Shown: positions 36,901-48,191 of the stretch, one piece after another
How positions within the stretch are numbered: the first letter of the stretch is position 1
Layout of the letters: every line of letters starts with the position of its first letter
Origin: Ferrovum sp. JA12
Lineage (GTDB): Bacteria; Pseudomonadota; Gammaproteobacteria; Burkholderiales; Ferrovaceae
Direction of reading: 5' to 3'
Assembly: GCF_001431705.1 (NCBI RefSeq)
Contig: NZ_LJWX01000001.1
Location: 558,001 to 622,000 of the forward strand
DNA: 64,000 nucleotides
Position numbers and translations under genes: made by a program
The notes under the pieces: model-generated
What the model saw: the letters and a program-made list of their open reading frames with translations, nothing else
What the model was told of the DNA's origin: nothing
Databases searched by the model: none

Positions 36901-38132
36901 AACGTGAGCGTCATAAAGTACCTTATGGTGCGACACTGTTAATTCAAGATGGTCATAAAGTCAAGGCTGGGCAGGTGCTGGCTAACTGGGACCCTCATAC
37001 CAGACCAATTATCACCGAGTACGCCGGTGAAGTTCGTTTTGAAAACGTTGAAGAAGGCGTAACGGTTGCCAAACAAATCGATGATGTTACTGGACTCTCA
37101 ACCTTAGTAGTAATCGATCCTAAGCGTCGCGCAGGGACTCAATCTAAAGGGTTGAGACCTCAGGTTAAATTACTCGACGATAAAGGTAAGGAAGTGAAAT
37201 TAGCCCAGTCTGATCAAGCGGTTAATATCACCTTCCAAATCGGGGCTATTATCACAGTGAAGAATGGCCAGCAAGCGGGAGTCGGTGATGTGTTAGCACG
37301 GATCCCTCAAGAGTCTTCGAAAACTCGGGATATTACTGGTGGTCTGCCACGGGTAGCTGAGTTGTTTGAAGCGCGCTCACCCAAAGATGCTGGTCTGTTA
37401 GCAGAGATGACTGGTACCGTATCAACGGGTAAGGAAACGAAAGGTAAGCAGCGTCTCGTGATCACTGATATGGATGGTATTGCCCATGATTACCTGATAC
37501 CAAAAGATAAGCATGTGACAGTTCATGACGGACAGATTGTTAATAAGGGTGAGGTGATCGTTGATGGCCCCGCAGACCCCCATGACATCTTGCGCCTGCT
37601 GGGTGTAGAAGCGCTGACGAGATACATTACTGATGAAGTACAGGATGTGTATCGTCTGCAAGGGGTTAAGATTAACGACAAGCATATTGAAGTGATTGTG
37701 CGCCAGATGTTAAGACGCGTTCAAGTTCTGGATCCGGGTGAAACACACTTTATCACTGGAGAGCAGGTGGAGCGTGCAGAGTTGCTGGATGAGAATGATA
37801 AAATTATTGCTGAGAATAAGCGTCCTGCCACCTATGAAAATATTCTTTTAGGTATAACCAAGGCGTCACTCTCAACAGATTCCTTTATCTCGGCCGCTTC
37901 ATTCCAAGAGACCACTCGTGTTCTCACGGAGGCCGCAATTATGGGTAAACGTGATGAACTACGTGGCTTGAAAGAGAATGTGATTGTCGGTCGACTCATC
38001 CCTGCGGGAACAGGATTGGCATATCACAATGTACGTAAAAAACAACCTAAAAGTGCTAATAATGCTGGCTTAAACCTAGATATTGCAGATATTCCGCTAG
38101 GTGAAGCCACCAATAATGAGCAAGTGGCTTGA
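33927..38132 (+). CDS. rpoC: RNA polymerase subunit beta prime
   Basis: The protein has 1401 residues (1407 in E. coli). The N-terminal zinc ribbon is [19 protein letters not shown], the catalytic loop is [12 protein letters not shown], and the second zinc site is [19 protein letters not shown]. The bridge helix and trigger loop regions ([19 protein letters not shown]) are intact. The start codon is GTG with GGAGG upstream. It ends 95 bases before rpsL, a gap that holds a perfect 12-bp hairpin. Confidence 0.99.
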   Translation: MKALLDLFKQVTQEEEFDAIRIGLASPEKIRSWSYGEVKKPETINYRTFKPERDGLFCAKIFGPVKDYECLCGKYKRLKHRGVICEKCNVEVTLSKVRRERMGHIELASPVAHIWFLKSLPSRLGMVLDMTLRDIERVLYFEAFVVTDPGMTPLQRCQLLTEEDYLAKVEEYGDEFQASMGAEGVRELLRQINLDSEIERLRQELSGTASDTKIKKYAKRVKILEAFQKSGIKPDWMVMEVLPVLPPELRPLVPLDGGRFATSDLNDLYRRVINRNNRLKRLLELKAPEIIVRNEKRMLQEAVDSLLDNGRRGKAMTGANKRALKSLADMIKGKSGRFRQNLLGKRVDYSGRSVIVVGPQLKLHQCGLPKKMALELFKPFIFHRLEVMGLATTIKAAKRMVEQEIPEVWDILEDVIREHPVLLNRAPTLHRLGIQAFEPVLIEGKAIQLHPLVCAAFNADFDGDQMAVHVPLSLEAQMEARTLMLSSNNVLSPANGDPIIVPSQDIVLGLYYITRERVNAQGEGMVFADVSEVVRAFETRMADVTAKVMVRIKEAFRNESGERVEKITRYETTVGRAMLSEILPEGLPFEFINKTLKKKEISRLINAAFRRCGIREAVIFADKLMYTGFSMATRAGISICIDDMLVPKEKESIIASAEIEVKEIESQYTSGLVTQGERYNKVVDIWGRAGDQVAKAMMDQLGREPVVDRSGKTTTQESFNAIYMMADSGARGSAAQIRQLAGMRGLMAKPDGSIIETPITANFREGLNVLQYFISTHGARKGLADTALKTANSGYLTRRLVDVTQDLVVVELDCGTEEGMIFKALVEGGEVVEPLKDRILGRVAATDVISLDTQEVLIPAGTLLDEDAVDAIEAAGIDEVKVRAPLTCETRYGLCAQCYGRDLGRGGLVNVGEAVGVISAQSIGEPGTQLTMRTFHIGGAASRAAVVSQVESKSNGVIRFSPGMRYVTNARQEQIVISRSGEVIITEESGRERERHKVPYGATLLIQDGHKVKAGQVLANWDPHTRPIITEYAGEVRFENVEEGVTVAKQIDDVTGLSTLVVIDPKRRAGTQSKGLRPQVKLLDDKGKEVKLAQSDQAVNITFQIGAIITVKNGQQAGVGDVLARIPQESSKTRDITGGLPRVAELFEARSPKDAGLLAEMTGTVSTGKETKGKQRLVITDMDGIAHDYLIPKDKHVTVHDGQIVNKGEVIVDGPADPHDILRLLGVEALTRYITDEVQDVYRLQGVKINDKHIEVIVRQMLRRVQVLDPGETHFITGEQVERAELLDENDKIIAENKRPATYENILLGITKASLSTDSFISAASFQETTRVLTEAAIMGKRDELRGLKENVIVGRLIPAGTGLAYHNVRKKQPKSANNAGLNLDIADIPLGEATNNEQVA

Positions 38133-38168
38133 CAAGGGGGCCAATAGGCCATAAAATCAACAGTCTTT

Positions 38169-38195
38169 TTTGGGATAAATGCGATTTATCCCAAA
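38169..38195 (+). promoter_or_regulatory. Perfect hairpin between rpoC and rpsL
   Basis: TTTGGGATAAAT and ATTTATCCCAAA form a perfect 12-bp stem with a GCG loop. T residues precede the stem but none follow it, so it does not look like a rho-independent terminator in the direction of transcription. It may be an RNase III or other processing site that separates the rpoBC and str parts of the transcript. Confidence 0.55.
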
Positions 38196-38227
38196 TCGAC
38201 TATTAGTAGAGATAAAGTGGATTAACA

Positions 38228-38605
38228 ATGCCAACAATTAACCAATTAATTCGTAAGCCACGAGCTTTGAAGAAAGCCAAGAGTAAAGTGCCAGCGCTAG
38301 CAGGTTCTCCTCAAAAACGTGGCGTATGTACTCGTGTTTATACGACAACACCTAAAAAGCCTAACTCTGCGTTACGTAAAGTGGCTCGTGTTCGTCTAAC
38401 CAATGGCTTTGAAGTCAGTAGCTACATTGGTGGTGAAGGTCACAACCTTCAAGAGCACTCGGTGGTTCTTATACGGGGTGGTCGTGTGAAAGATTTGCCT
38501 GGTGTTCGCTATCACACTGTTCGTGGTAGTTTGGATACAGCGGGTGTTAAAGATCGTAAGCAGAGCCGTTCTAAGTACGGTGCTAAACGCCCTAAAGCAG
38601 CTTAA
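38228..38605 (+). CDS. rpsL: Ribosomal protein S12
   Basis: The protein has 125 residues (124 in E. coli). [19 protein letters not shown] and [13 protein letters not shown] carry the two lysines at the streptomycin positions in wild-type form. S12 sits at the decoding centre. It opens the str cluster (rpsL-rpsG-fusA-tuf), with rpsG 19 bases on. Confidence 0.98.
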   Translation: MPTINQLIRKPRALKKAKSKVPALAGSPQKRGVCTRVYTTTPKKPNSALRKVARVRLTNGFEVSSYIGGEGHNLQEHSVVLIRGGRVKDLPGVRYHTVRGSLDTAGVKDRKQSRSKYGAKRPKAA

Positions 38606-38609
38606 TTAA

Positions 38610-39095
<486 letters not shown>

Positions 39096-39211
39096 GTTAG
39101 GAGTTGATCTGCTGCCAACTCTAAGGCGTCAAGCAGATATCGACAACACTAGTTGTATCCTAACTGTTAAGTAAAGGCGCCTTGGGCTCAGTATAAAGAC
39201 TGGGCCCAAGG
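39096..39211 (+). promoter_or_regulatory. Structured leader between rpsG and fusA
   Basis: Several stems can form. GAGTTG/CAACTC at 39101-39121, CTGCT/AGCAG at 39109-39135 and ACAAC/GTTGT at 39143-39156 are local. GTTAGGA/TCCTAAC (39096-39102 with 39158-39164) competes with the first. A strong CCTTGGGC...GCCCAAGG stem at 39180-39211 has a 6-base loop. No T run follows, so a regulatory or processing role is more likely than termination. Confidence 0.5.
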
Positions 39212-39244
39212 TGTATTAATTGAAACAATCGGAAGGTAAATAAA

Positions 39245-41338
39245 TTGGCTCGCAAAACTCCTATTGAGCGTTATCGTAATATTGGTATATCTGCCCACAT
39301 TGATGCGGGTAAAACAACCACCACTGAACGTATACTGTTTTACACTGGCGTCTCGCATAAAATAGGTGAGGTGCATGACGGTGCTGCTACCATGGATTGG
39401 ATGGAGCAAGAGCAGGAGCGTGGAATTACTATCACTTCAGCTGCTACCACCTGTTTTTGGCGTGGTATGGAAGGTAAGTTCCCGGAGCACCGAATCAATA
39501 TTATTGATACTCCTGGGCACGTAGATTTCACTATTGAAGTGGAGCGCTCCATGCGTGTATTAGATGGCGCCTGCATGGTATACGATTCTGTGGGTGGTGT
39601 TCAACCTCAGTCGGAGACAGTGTGGCGACAGGCTAACAAATACGGCGTTCCCCGCTTAGCCTTCGTTAATAAAATGGATCGTGTAGGGGCTGACTTTTTT
39701 AAAGTATACAACCAGATTCGTGAACGTTTGCGTGGTAACCCTGTACCTGTTCAGGTTCCCATTGGTGCAGAAGATAAATTTGCCGGAGTGGTAGATTTAG
39801 TTCGCATGAAAGCAATCTTGTGGGATGAAGCTTCGCAAGGCATGAAATTTGAATTTCTAGAAATTCCTGCTGATTTGCAAGAAGTGGCTCAAGAGTGGCG
39901 TGAAAAAATGGTGGAAGCAGCTGCTGAAGCCTCTGAAGAGCTAATGAACAAGTATCTTGAGTCGGGCGAACTCACTGAAGAAGAGATTCGCTTAGGTATT
40001 CGCACCCGTGCCATTGCAGGTGAAATCGTACCTATGCTTTGTGGTAGTGCGTTCAAAAATAAGGGCGTACAGGCCATGTTGGATGCGGTAGTAGAATACT
40101 TGCCTTCACCCATTGATATTCCTCCTGTGGATGGAGAATTGGAGAATGGTCAAATGGGCGAGCGTAAAGCCTCTGATGATGAGCCCTTCTCAGGTTTGGC
40201 CTTCAAAATTATGACGGATCCATTCGTAGGTCAGTTAATTTTCTTCCGTGTATACTCTGGGGTAATTAACTCAGGCGACACTATTTATAACCCTATTAAG
40301 GGTAGAAAAGAGCGTGTTGGACGTATTTTGCAGATGCATGCAAACCAACGTGAAGAGATCAAGGAAGTTCGTGCAGGGGATATCGCCGCTGCAGTAGGGC
40401 TAAAAGAAGCGACTACCGGAGACACATTATGTGATCCGCAGCACGTTATTACTCTTGAAAAGATGATATTTCCTGAGCCCGTTATCTCGCAAGCAGTTGA
40501 GCCTAAAACCAAGGCAGATCAAGAGAAGATGGGTATTGCGCTGAATCGCTTAGCACAAGAAGACCCCTCTTTCCGTGTACACACCGATGAAGAATCAGGT
40601 CAAACCATTATCTCTGGTATGGGTGAATTACATTTAGAGATTATTGTTGACCGTATGAGACGAGAGTTTGGTGTTGAAGCGGGGGTAGGTAAACCTCAGG
40701 TGGCTTACCGTGAAACGATTCGCAGTAAAGTGGATAATGCAGAAGGTAAATTTATCAAGCAGTCTGGAGGCCGGGGTCAGTATGGTCACGTAGTCTTGAA
40801 AGTTGAGCCCAATGAAGCAGGTAAAGGTTTTGAATTTGTGGATGCGATTAAGGGTGGCGTAGTACCGCGCGAATTTATTCCTGCTGTTGAGAAAGGTTTA
40901 GTTGACACATTACCTAATGGTGTTTTAGCAGGTTTTCCAGTGGTAGATGTAAAGGTAACTCTGCACTTTGGTTCATACCACGATGTGGATTCTAATGAGA
41001 ACGCTTTTAAAATGGCGGCTTCAATGGCCTTTAAAGATGGTATGAGGAAAGCGAGCCCCGTATTACTTGAGCCTATGATGGCGGTGGAGGTAGAAACTCC
41101 TCCCGAGTTCATGGGTAATGTGGTGGGTGATTTGTCCTCACGTCGCGGTATGGTGCAAGGAATGGAAGATGTGGCTGGAGTTAAAGTCATTAAGGCTGAG
41201 GTGCCACTGGCTGAGATGTTTGGTTACTCCACGACTCTTCGTTCTGCAACCCAAGGACGGGCTACTTATACGATGGAATTTAAACATTATGCTGAAGCTC
41301 CACGAAACGTGGCTGAGGCGATTATTAACAAGAAGTAA
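39245..41338 (+). CDS. fusA: Elongation factor G
   Basis: The protein has 697 residues (704 in E. coli). The GTPase motifs [18 protein letters not shown] and NKMD are present, and domains II-V are complete through the [20 protein letters not shown] end. EF-G drives translocation and ribosome recycling. The start codon is TTG, with GGAAGG seven bases upstream. tuf follows after 25 bases. Confidence 0.98.
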   Translation: MARKTPIERYRNIGISAHIDAGKTTTTERILFYTGVSHKIGEVHDGAATMDWMEQEQERGITITSAATTCFWRGMEGKFPEHRINIIDTPGHVDFTIEVERSMRVLDGACMVYDSVGGVQPQSETVWRQANKYGVPRLAFVNKMDRVGADFFKVYNQIRERLRGNPVPVQVPIGAEDKFAGVVDLVRMKAILWDEASQGMKFEFLEIPADLQEVAQEWREKMVEAAAEASEELMNKYLESGELTEEEIRLGIRTRAIAGEIVPMLCGSAFKNKGVQAMLDAVVEYLPSPIDIPPVDGELENGQMGERKASDDEPFSGLAFKIMTDPFVGQLIFFRVYSGVINSGDTIYNPIKGRKERVGRILQMHANQREEIKEVRAGDIAAAVGLKEATTGDTLCDPQHVITLEKMIFPEPVISQAVEPKTKADQEKMGIALNRLAQEDPSFRVHTDEESGQTIISGMGELHLEIIVDRMRREFGVEAGVGKPQVAYRETIRSKVDNAEGKFIKQSGGRGQYGHVVLKVEPNEAGKGFEFVDAIKGGVVPREFIPAVEKGLVDTLPNGVLAGFPVVDVKVTLHFGSYHDVDSNENAFKMAASMAFKDGMRKASPVLLEPMMAVEVETPPEFMGNVVGDLSSRRGMVQGMEDVAGVKVIKAEVPLAEMFGYSTTLRSATQGRATYTMEFKHYAEAPRNVAEAIINKK

Positions 41339-41363
41339 AGTCATTTTTTAAGGGACGACATTC

Positions 41364-42554
41364 ATGGCAAAAGGCAAGTTTGAACGTACGAAGCCACACG
41401 TAAACGTGGGGACGATTGGTCACGTGGATCATGGTAAGACGACTTTGACGGCGGCATTAACGATTGTGTTGTCGAAGAAGTACGGGGGTGAGGCGAAGAG
41501 TTACGATCAGATTGATTCAGCGCCAGAAGAGAAGGCCCGAGGTATTACGATTAACACGGCACACGTGGAGTATGAGACGGACCATCGTCATTATGCGCAC
41601 GTAGACTGTCCTGGTCACGCGGATTATGTGAAGAACATGATTACTGGTGCGGCACAGATGGATGGAGCGATTTTAGTGGTGTCTGCTGCGGACGGTCCTA
41701 TGCCACAGACCCGTGAGCACATATTGTTGGCACGTCAAGTTGGGGTGCCATATATTGTGGTGTTCATGAACAAAGCTGACATGGTAGACGATAAAGAGTT
41801 GCTTGAGTTGGTGGAGATGGAAGTTCGTGAACTGTTATCGAAATACAATTTTCCAGGTGATGATACGCCGATTGTGATTGGTAGTGCATTGAAGGCATTG
41901 GAAGGCGATCAGTCTGAGATTGGTGAACCGGCAATTTGGCGTTTAGCTGAGGCGTTGGATACATATATTCCTGAGCCTGAGCGTGCTATTGACGGTGCGT
42001 TTTTGATGCCGGTTGAGGATGTATTTTCTATTTCAGGTCGTGGTACGGTGGTGACTGGTCGTGTTGAGCGTGGTGTAGTTAAGGTAGGTGAAGAGCTTGA
42101 GATTGTGGGCTTGAAGGCTACTCAGAAGACGGTATGTACAGGTGTTGAGATGTTCCGCAAGTTGCTTGATCAAGGTCAGGCAGGTGATAACGTTGGGGTA
42201 TTGTTACGTGGTACCAAGCGTGAGGATGTGGAGCGTGGTCAAGTATTGGCTAAGCCAGGTTCTATTACGCCACACACTAAGTTTACGGCTGAGATTTATG
42301 TATTATCAAAAGATGAAGGGGGTCGTCATACGCCGTTCTTCCAAGGATATCGTCCACAGTTTTATTTCCGTACTACGGATGTGACGGGAGCCATTGAGTT
42401 GCCAGAAGGAACCGAGATGGTGATGCCTGGTGATAACGTATCTGTAACGGTGACATTGATTGCGCCGATTGCGATGGAAGAAGGATTGCGTTTTGCGATT
42501 CGTGAAGGTGGCCGTACGGTTGGTGCCGGTGTGGTCGCTAAAGTGATTGAGTAA
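41364..42554 (+). CDS. tuf: Elongation factor Tu, second copy
   Basis: The 396-residue protein is identical to the product of the copy at 25072. The DNA differs only in the third positions of codons 2 and 3 (GCA AAA here, GCG AAG there); the flanks are unrelated. It is the tufA-position gene at the end of the str cluster, followed by rpsJ after only 9 bases, so tuf and rpsJ are co-transcribed. Confidence 0.98.
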   Translation: MAKGKFERTKPHVNVGTIGHVDHGKTTLTAALTIVLSKKYGGEAKSYDQIDSAPEEKARGITINTAHVEYETDHRHYAHVDCPGHADYVKNMITGAAQMDGAILVVSAADGPMPQTREHILLARQVGVPYIVVFMNKADMVDDKELLELVEMEVRELLSKYNFPGDDTPIVIGSALKALEGDQSEIGEPAIWRLAEALDTYIPEPERAIDGAFLMPVEDVFSISGRGTVVTGRVERGVVKVGEELEIVGLKATQKTVCTGVEMFRKLLDQGQAGDNVGVLLRGTKREDVERGQVLAKPGSITPHTKFTAEIYVLSKDEGGRHTPFFQGYRPQFYFRTTDVTGAIELPEGTEMVMPGDNVSVTVTLIAPIAMEEGLRFAIREGGRTVGAGVVAKVIE

Positions 42555-42563
42555 GGATAAATT

Positions 42564-42884
42564 ATGGTAACCGCAATAGCTCACCAAAAAATTCGCATTC
42601 GTTTAAAAGCCTTTGACTATCGTTTAATTGATCAGTCAGCTTTAGAGATTGTTGAAACCGCCAAAAGAACTGGTGCTGTAGTCAAGGGACCAGTGCCCTT
42701 GCCTACTCGCATTGAACGCTTTGATGTGTTGCGTTCACCTCATGTGAACAAGACCTCTCGTGATCAGTTTGAAATTCGTACCCATTTGCGTTTAATGGAT
42801 ATTTTGGACCCAACCGATAAAACGGTGGATGCCTTAATGAAATTAGATCTGCCTGCGGGCGTGGATGTTGAAATTAAGTTGTAA
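42564..42884 (+). CDS. rpsJ: Ribosomal protein S10 (NusE)
   Basis: The protein has 106 residues (103 in E. coli). [18 protein letters not shown] opens the fold, and [19 protein letters not shown] is the loop that contacts rRNA and NusB. Besides its role in the 30S head it pairs with NusB in antitermination and with NusG in transcription-translation coupling. It follows tuf directly, and the likely S10-operon promoter lies after it. Confidence 0.98.
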   Translation: MVTAIAHQKIRIRLKAFDYRLIDQSALEIVETAKRTGAVVKGPVPLPTRIERFDVLRSPHVNKTSRDQFEIRTHLRLMDILDPTDKTVDALMKLDLPAGVDVEIKL

Positions 42885-42907
42885 TTTTAGATTTATAGGG
42901 GTATAAT
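42879..42907 (+). promoter_or_regulatory. Promoter between rpsJ and rplC
   Basis: TTGTAA (42879-42884, overlapping the rpsJ stop) and a perfect TATAAT (42902-42907) are exactly 17 bases apart. Downstream are two small stems, ACCGAT/ATCGGT (42935-42954) and ACCC/GGGT (42955-42966), before rplC. This suggests that the S10-operon transcript starts after rpsJ here. Confidence 0.65.
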
Positions 42908-42989
42908 TCAGCCCCTTGGTTGTAGTAATTATTCACCGATCAATTGTAATCGGTACCCGCAAGGGTTAACAAACATAAAGGATAGTAGA

Positions 42990-43634
42990 ATGACTCTAGG
43001 ACTCGTCGGCCGTAAAATCGGCATGACGCGTGTCTTCAGCGACGACGGTGACTCTATTCCTGTTACCGTAGTTGAGGTGGGCAACAATCGCGTCACACAA
43101 ATCAAGACGCCTGTTAATGATGGCTACAGCGCCATTCAGGTAACCTTTGGTGATCGTCGTGCTAGCCGTATCAATAAAGCTATTGCAGGGCATCTCTCCA
43201 AAGCAGGGGTGACTGCAGGTACGATTATTAGCGAATTTCCAGTAACCCTAGAGGTGGCACAAGGTTTTTCAGCTGGTGCAACCCTAACTACCGATGTTTT
43301 TCAAGTGGGTCAGATGGTGGATGTCACCGGAACCTCCATAGGTAAAGGTTTCACTGGCGCAATTAAACGACACAACTTTAGTTCAAACCGTGCTAGTCAT
43401 GGTAACTCTGTATCCCATAATAGCCCAGGTTCGATCGGTATGGCGCAAGATCCAGGACGTGTGTTTCCAGGAAAGCGCATGGCAGGTCATATGGGTGATG
43501 TGAAGAGTACCACTCAAAATCTGGAGATAGTAAGGATTGACAACGAACGTCAATTGCTACTGATTAAAGGCTCAATCCCCGGTTCTAAGGGCGGGCATGT
43601 GATTGTCAAGCCTGCTGTAAAAGGGGGGGCGTAA
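42990..43634 (+). CDS. rplC: Ribosomal protein L3
   Basis: The protein has 214 residues (209 in E. coli). [18 protein letters not shown] opens it, and [20 protein letters not shown] is the long loop that reaches the peptidyl transferase centre. It is the first gene after the internal promoter, and rplD follows after one base. Confidence 0.98.
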   Translation: MTLGLVGRKIGMTRVFSDDGDSIPVTVVEVGNNRVTQIKTPVNDGYSAIQVTFGDRRASRINKAIAGHLSKAGVTAGTIISEFPVTLEVAQGFSAGATLTTDVFQVGQMVDVTGTSIGKGFTGAIKRHNFSSNRASHGNSVSHNSPGSIGMAQDPGRVFPGKRMAGHMGDVKSTTQNLEIVRIDNERQLLLIKGSIPGSKGGHVIVKPAVKGGA

Positions 43635-43635
43635 T

Positions 43636-44256
43636 ATGGATCTCAAGTTAATTAATGATAATGGACAGGCTACCTCTACTGTAGCTGCCTCTGATGAATT
43701 ATTTGCTCGTGAGTATAATGAAGCTTTAGTGCATCAACTGGTGGTTGCTTTTCAAGCCAATGCAAGACAGGGTACGCGTGCTCAAAAAGGCCGTGCTGAA
43801 ATTGCAAAGTCAACTCGTAAGCCATGGCGTCAAAAGGGTACCGGTCGTGCTCGAGCCGGGATGGCATCAAGTCCATTATGGCGAGGTGGTGGTAAAATTT
43901 TCCCATCAAGTCCAGATGAAAACTTTACTCATAAAATCAACCGAAAAATGTATCGTGCAGGGATCTGTTCCATCTTGTCACAACTAGTACGTGAAGACAG
44001 GCTCTCCGTGATAGAAAATATTGAGTTAGAGTCACCAAAAACCAAACAATTAGCTGGCAAAATCAAGAACATGGGCTTTGATCGTGTTTTGATTATTACC
44101 GATAGCTTAGATGAAAACCTATATCTCTCTTCGCGCAACTTACCTAACACTTTAGTTTTGGAGGTTCAAGAGGCAGATCCCGTTAGTTTAATACGCTTTC
44201 CTAAAGTGATTTTAACCCGTGGGGCAGTGAAGAAATTCGAGGAGGTATTGTCATGA
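43636..44256 (+). CDS. rplD: Ribosomal protein L4
   Basis: The protein has 206 residues (201 in E. coli). The extended loop [20 protein letters not shown] lines the exit tunnel. In E. coli L4 represses the S10 operon by binding the mRNA leader ahead of rpsJ. That position is occupied by tuf here, so any control must act elsewhere. Its stop overlaps the rplW start by four bases. Confidence 0.98.
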   Translation: MDLKLINDNGQATSTVAASDELFAREYNEALVHQLVVAFQANARQGTRAQKGRAEIAKSTRKPWRQKGTGRARAGMASSPLWRGGGKIFPSSPDENFTHKINRKMYRAGICSILSQLVREDRLSVIENIELESPKTKQLAGKIKNMGFDRVLIITDSLDENLYLSSRNLPNTLVLEVQEADPVSLIRFPKVILTRGAVKKFEEVLS

Positions 44257-44561
44257 GTCTAGCATTCAAAGAAGAGAGATTGCTTAACATCATCGAGGCT
44301 CCTTTAATTTCGGAAAAAAGCACTTTTGTGGCCGACAAAAACGAGCAGGTGATTTTTAAAGTCGTTCCAGATGCAACCAAGCCTGAAATTAAAGCGGCTG
44401 TAGAAATGCTTTTTAAAGTGCAAGTTGAAAGCGTTCAAGTTGTTAACGTTAAGGGTAAAGTGAAGCGCTCAGGACGTTTTAATGGCAAACGTAAAGATTG
44501 GAAAAAGGCTTATGTATGTCTCAAGCCAGGTCAAGAAATTAATTTGGTAGCGGGGGAATAA
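44253..44561 (+). CDS. rplW: Ribosomal protein L23
   Basis: The protein has 102 residues (100 in E. coli). [20 protein letters not shown] and [20 protein letters not shown] are the family signatures. L23 sits at the tunnel exit and is the docking site for trigger factor and SRP. The ATG overlaps the rplD stop, so the two are coupled. Confidence 0.98.
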   Translation: MSLAFKEERLLNIIEAPLISEKSTFVADKNEQVIFKVVPDATKPEIKAAVEMLFKVQVESVQVVNVKGKVKRSGRFNGKRKDWKKAYVCLKPGQEINLVAGE

Positions 44562-44564
44562 GAA

Positions 44565-45392
44565 ATGGCTATTGTTAAAATGAAACCCACTTCTCCCGGT
44601 CGTCGGAGTGTGATTAGGGTAGTTAACCCAGATTTACACAAAGGCGAACCCGTTCACAGTTTGTTAGAAAAACAGCACAAACATGCTGGTCGTAACAATA
44701 ACGGACATATTACTACTCGTCATCAGGGTGGGGGGCATCGTCAACATTATCGTATAGTGGATTTTCGTCGCAATAAGGATGGTATTCCAGCAACGGTAGA
44801 ACGCTTAGAGTATGATCCAAACAGAACCGCTAACTTAGCTTTGTTGTGTTATGCCGATGGAGAAAGACGTTATATTATCGCTCCAAAAGGGGTGGCACAA
44901 GGTGCGCAATTAATGAGTGGTTCTGAGGCACCTATTAAACCAGGTAATTGCTTGCCCTTGAGAAATATTCCAGTGGGTAGCACAATTCATTGCATTGAAA
45001 TGCAACCAGGGAAAGGGGCTCAAATGGCCCGTTCAGCAGGAACTTCAGTGCAGTTATTGGCCCGTGAGGGGGCTTATGCTCAACTACGTTTACGTTCCGG
45101 TGAGATTCGCCGTGTACATGTAGAATGTCGCGCCACCATCGGTGAGGTGGGTAACGAAGAGCATAACCTCAGATCAATTGGTAAAGCGGGTGCACAACGT
45201 TGGCGTGGTATTCGCCCAACAGTTCGTGGTGTTGCCATGAACCCAGTTGATCACCCACACGGTGGTGGTGAAGGTAAAACGGCCGCAGGACGTCATCCTG
45301 TCAGCCCATGGGGAGTACAAACCAAAGGTTATCGTACTCGTAAGAATAAACGCACGAACAATATGATTGTTCGCCGCCGTCATTCTGCTTAA
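44565..45392 (+). CDS. rplB: Ribosomal protein L2
   Basis: The protein has 275 residues (273 in E. coli). The conserved [14 protein letters not shown] region contains the histidine near the peptidyl transferase centre, and [19 protein letters not shown] marks the N-terminal domain. It lies 3 bases after rplW and 11 before rpsS in the S10 operon. Confidence 0.98.
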   Translation: MAIVKMKPTSPGRRSVIRVVNPDLHKGEPVHSLLEKQHKHAGRNNNGHITTRHQGGGHRQHYRIVDFRRNKDGIPATVERLEYDPNRTANLALLCYADGERRYIIAPKGVAQGAQLMSGSEAPIKPGNCLPLRNIPVGSTIHCIEMQPGKGAQMARSAGTSVQLLAREGAYAQLRLRSGEIRRVHVECRATIGEVGNEEHNLRSIGKAGAQRWRGIRPTVRGVAMNPVDHPHGGGEGKTAAGRHPVSPWGVQTKGYRTRKNKRTNNMIVRRRHSA

Positions 45393-45403
45393 GGATTTCG
45401 ACT

Positions 45404-45688
45404 ATGGCACGTTCAGTAAAAAAAGGACCCTTCGTTGACGGGCATTTAATTAAAAAAGTGGAAACCGCGATTGCTTCTAAAGATAAGCGGCCCATTAAAA
45501 CCTGGTCACGTCGATCAACCGTATTGCCTGATTTTGTAGGTTTAACCATTGCTGTTCATAACGGGAAAATACATATTCCTGTTTATGTTACAGAGAACAT
45601 GGTAGGTCACAAATTAGGTGAGTTTTCAATGACGCGCACTTTTAAAGGCCATGCGGCTGACAAGAAAGCGGCGCCTGGTAAGAAGTAG
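45404..45688 (+). CDS. rpsS: Ribosomal protein S19
   Basis: The protein has 94 residues (92 in E. coli). [19 protein letters not shown] and [20 protein letters not shown] are typical. S19 forms a complex with S13 in the 30S head. rplV follows after 13 bases with a TAGGAGG ribosome site. Confidence 0.98.
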   Translation: MARSVKKGPFVDGHLIKKVETAIASKDKRPIKTWSRRSTVLPDFVGLTIAVHNGKIHIPVYVTENMVGHKLGEFSMTRTFKGHAADKKAAPGKK

Positions 45689-45701
45689 GAGGCCGTAATT
45701 C

Positions 45702-46037
45702 ATGAATGCTCAAGCGATGTTAAAAGGTGTAAGACTGTCAGCACAAAAAGGTCGTTTAGTGGCTGATCAGGTACGTGGGATGAAAGTTGATCAAGCGTTA
45801 AATTTATTAACTTTTAGTCCTAAAAAAGGTGCCAAGATTATTAAGAAAGTATTGGAGTCAGCAATAGCTAACGCCGAACATAATCTTGGATTGGATGTGG
45901 ATGAATTAAAAGTATCCACCATCTATGTGGAAAAAGGACCAGTGATGAAACGTTTCACTGCCCGTGCAAAGGGTCGTGGCAATCGTATCGTTAAACCAAC
46001 CTGCCACATCTTCATCACTGTGGCTGATAAGGAATAG
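45702..46037 (+). CDS. rplV: Ribosomal protein L22
   Basis: The protein has 111 residues (110 in E. coli). The core [20 protein letters not shown] and the tunnel-lining hairpin [18 protein letters not shown] are intact, with no change at the usual macrolide-resistance loop that can be seen. It is followed by rpsC after 2 bases. Confidence 0.98.
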   Translation: MNAQAMLKGVRLSAQKGRLVADQVRGMKVDQALNLLTFSPKKGAKIIKKVLESAIANAEHNLGLDVDELKVSTIYVEKGPVMKRFTARAKGRGNRIVKPTCHIFITVADKE

Positions 46038-46039
46038 AT

Positions 46040-46765
46040 ATGGGACAGAAAATTCATCCAACGGGATTCCGTTTAAGTGTATTAAAAAATTGGTCTTCTA
46101 AATGGTTTGCGAATTCAAAAGCATTTCCAAAGATGTTGCAAGATGACATTAAGGTGCGCGATTTTTTAAAGAAAAAATTAGCTCATGCCTCCGTCGGGAA
46201 GATATTAATTGAACGCCCTGCTAAAAATGCCAAAATCACCATTTTTAGTGCCCGTCCAGGGGTGGTAATTGGTAAAAAAGGTGAAGACATTGAGGGGTTA
46301 CGTAGCAGTTTACAAAAGCTGATGGGTGTCCCTGTCCACGTCAATATTGAAGAAATTCGTAAACCAGAACTGGACGCACAAATTATTGCGGACAGTATTA
46401 CCAGTCAATTAGAAAAACGTGTCATGTTTCGTCGCGCTATGAAGCGCGCAATGCAAAATGCCATGAGATTAGGTGCCCAGGGTATTAAAATCACCAGTAG
46501 TGGACGACTTAATGGTATTGAGATTGCACGTACTGAATGGTATCGCGAAGGTCGTGTACCGTTGCATACATTACGTGCTGATATTGACTATGGTTTCTCC
46601 GAAGCCAAGACAACCTACGGCATTATTGGTGTAAAAGTACTGGTGTTTAAAGGTGAGATTATGGGTCGTGGTGAACAATCTTTAGTGGCAGCAGCTCCTG
46701 CGCCACAGGTTGAGCCCGAGAAAAAACCACGTAAGTCAGGAGCGCGAAATGCTGCAGCCAGCTAG
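46040..46765 (+). CDS. rpsC: Ribosomal protein S3
   Basis: The protein has 241 residues (233 in E. coli). The KH-domain motif [18 protein letters not shown] and the C-terminal domain ([20 protein letters not shown]) are complete. The tail is slightly extended and rich in Ala, Pro and Lys. It forms the mRNA entry site with S4 and S5. Its end overlaps the start of rplP by 17 bases. Confidence 0.98.
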   Translation: MGQKIHPTGFRLSVLKNWSSKWFANSKAFPKMLQDDIKVRDFLKKKLAHASVGKILIERPAKNAKITIFSARPGVVIGKKGEDIEGLRSSLQKLMGVPVHVNIEEIRKPELDAQIIADSITSQLEKRVMFRRAMKRAMQNAMRLGAQGIKITSSGRLNGIEIARTEWYREGRVPLHTLRADIDYGFSEAKTTYGIIGVKVLVFKGEIMGRGEQSLVAAAPAPQVEPEKKPRKSGARNAAAS

Positions 46766-47162
46766 AACAAAATATCGTAAACAGCAAAAAGGTAGAAACA
46801 CAGGTGTTGCTACCCGTGGTGCCAAAGTTTCTTTTGGTGATTTTGGTTTGAAAGCCACTGAACGTGGTCGTTTAACTGCACGTCAGATTGAAGCTGCTCG
46901 TAGAGCTATGACGCGTCATATTAAAAGAGGTGGTCGTATTTGGATTCGTATATTTCCAGATAAGCCTATTTCCCGCAAACCTGCTGAAGTACGTATGGGT
47001 AACGGTAAAGGTAGTCCGGAGTATTTCGTGGCTGAAATTGTACCAGGTAAAGTGCTGTATGAGATGGATGGTGTGGATGAAAAATTGGCTCGTGAGGCCT
47101 TTACGTTGGCTGCTGCGAAGTTGCCAATAGCAACCACCTTTGTAACCAGACAGTTAGGGTAA
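46749..47162 (+). CDS. rplP: Ribosomal protein L16
   Basis: The protein has 137 residues (136 in E. coli). The start is the ATG at 46749, with GTCAGGAG upstream inside the end of rpsC. In-frame upstream codons would add a non-conserved extension. [17 protein letters not shown] and [20 protein letters not shown] are typical. L16 contacts the A-site tRNA elbow. Confidence 0.97.
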   Translation: MLQPARTKYRKQQKGRNTGVATRGAKVSFGDFGLKATERGRLTARQIEAARRAMTRHIKRGGRIWIRIFPDKPISRKPAEVRMGNGKGSPEYFVAEIVPGKVLYEMDGVDEKLAREAFTLAAAKLPIATTFVTRQLG

Positions 47163-47167
47163 GGGTT

Positions 47168-47362
47168 ATGAAAGCTAAAGAATTACGTAGTAAATCTGTT
47201 GAAGAACTAAACCAAGAGCTCGTTTCCTTAATGAAAGCTCGATTTGGTTTAAAGATTCAAATTGCAACCCAACAGAGTAATAAGACTAGTGATCTTTTGA
47301 AGTTAAGAAGAGATATCGCTAGAGTGAAAACTTTGATTCGTGAGAAGGCTATTCAATCATGA
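47168..47362 (+). CDS. rpmC: Ribosomal protein L29
   Basis: The protein has 64 residues (63 in E. coli), two long helices with [20 protein letters not shown] at the start and [15 protein letters not shown] at the end. It sits near L23 at the tunnel exit. Its stop overlaps rpsQ as ATGA. Confidence 0.97.
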   Translation: MKAKELRSKSVEELNQELVSLMKARFGLKIQIATQQSNKTSDLLKLRRDIARVKTLIREKAIQS

Positions 47363-47637
47363 CAGAAATGAAAAGCGAAAAAACCACTAATGCGCGTACC
47401 TTAACGGGAACCGTCGTTAGCGATAAGATGGATAAAACAGTGACGGTGCTGGTAGAAAGAACAGTCACGCACCCAGTTATAGGGAAAGTTATTCGTCGAT
47501 CAAAAAAATACCACGCTCACGCAGAGGCTAACGATTATCACAACGGTGACGTAGTGGTTATTGAAGAGTGCCGCCCCATATCTAAAACAAAAACATGGAA
47601 AGTAGCTCATTTAGTTTCTCGTGCAGAAACAGTTTAA
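47359..47637 (+). CDS. rpsQ: Ribosomal protein S17
   Basis: The protein has 92 residues (84 in E. coli), with an extra polar N-terminus ([14 protein letters not shown]) before the OB-fold core [20 protein letters not shown]. It is the last gene of the S10 group. A 176-base gap with promoter and stems follows before rplN. Confidence 0.97.
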   Translation: MTEMKSEKTTNARTLTGTVVSDKMDKTVTVLVERTVTHPVIGKVIRRSKKYHAHAEANDYHNGDVVVIEECRPISKTKTWKVAHLVSRAETV

Positions 47638-47649
47638 GATAAAAGGGGC

Positions 47650-47813
47650 TTGCGTAAAGTAAGTTCTTAGGTTAGAATTGTCGATTCTTCGGAAGCAACG
47701 TTTTTTCAGTCCCTAACGGGATCCAAAACTAGCCGTCGCGCCGTGGGGTCAAAATAACCCCGTCGGCACTAAGACAATATGTCGGCGGAACAAGTTGGAG
47801 TGAGGCATAAGCC
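47650..47813 (+). promoter_or_regulatory. Promoter and structured leader before rplN
   Basis: TTGCGT (47650-47655) and TAGAAT (47673-47678) are 17 bases apart. The leader that follows contains GGGGT/ACCCC (47745-47761) flanked by GCCG (47732-47735) and CGGC (47764-47767), which can pair outside it, and an AACGGGATCC segment upstream. A GGAGTGAGG ribosome site precedes rplN. This marks the start of the spc operon as a separate transcript. Confidence 0.55.
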
Positions 47814-48182
47814 ATGATTCAAATGCAATCAATGTTAGATGTCGCCGACAACACCGGCGCTAAATCTGTTATGTGCATCAAAGTGTTGGGCGGTTCAAAA
47901 CGCCGTTACGCCAATATTGGTGATGTGATCAAGGTCAGCATTAAATCTGCTGCACCTCGTGGTCGTGTTAAAAAAGGTGAGGTGTACAACGCTGTTGTGG
48001 TGAGAACTGCTAAAGGTGTTCGTCGTTCAGACGGCTCTTTAATTAAGTTTGATGGCAACGCGGCAGTTTTGCTTAATGCAAAGCTGGAGCCCATTGGTAC
48101 ACGTATTTTTGGGCCAGTCACCCGTGAGTTGCGTACAGAACGATTTATGAAAATCGTTTCCCTGGCGCCGGAAGTTTTATAG
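47814..48182 (+). CDS. rplN: Ribosomal protein L14
   Basis: The protein has 122 residues (123 in E. coli). [20 protein letters not shown] and [20 protein letters not shown] are conserved. It contacts L19 and the small subunit. It is the first gene of the spc group, behind a structured leader. Confidence 0.98.
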   Translation: MIQMQSMLDVADNTGAKSVMCIKVLGGSKRRYANIGDVIKVSIKSAAPRGRVKKGEVYNAVVVRTAKGVRRSDGSLIKFDGNAAVLLNAKLEPIGTRIFGPVTRELRTERFMKIVSLAPEVL

Positions 48183-48191
48183 GAGTGTCTC

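Noticed and set aside
38169-38195. Rho-independent terminator after rpoC
   Set aside because: The stem is strong but the T run is on its 5' side; nothing T-rich follows in either direction of transcription.
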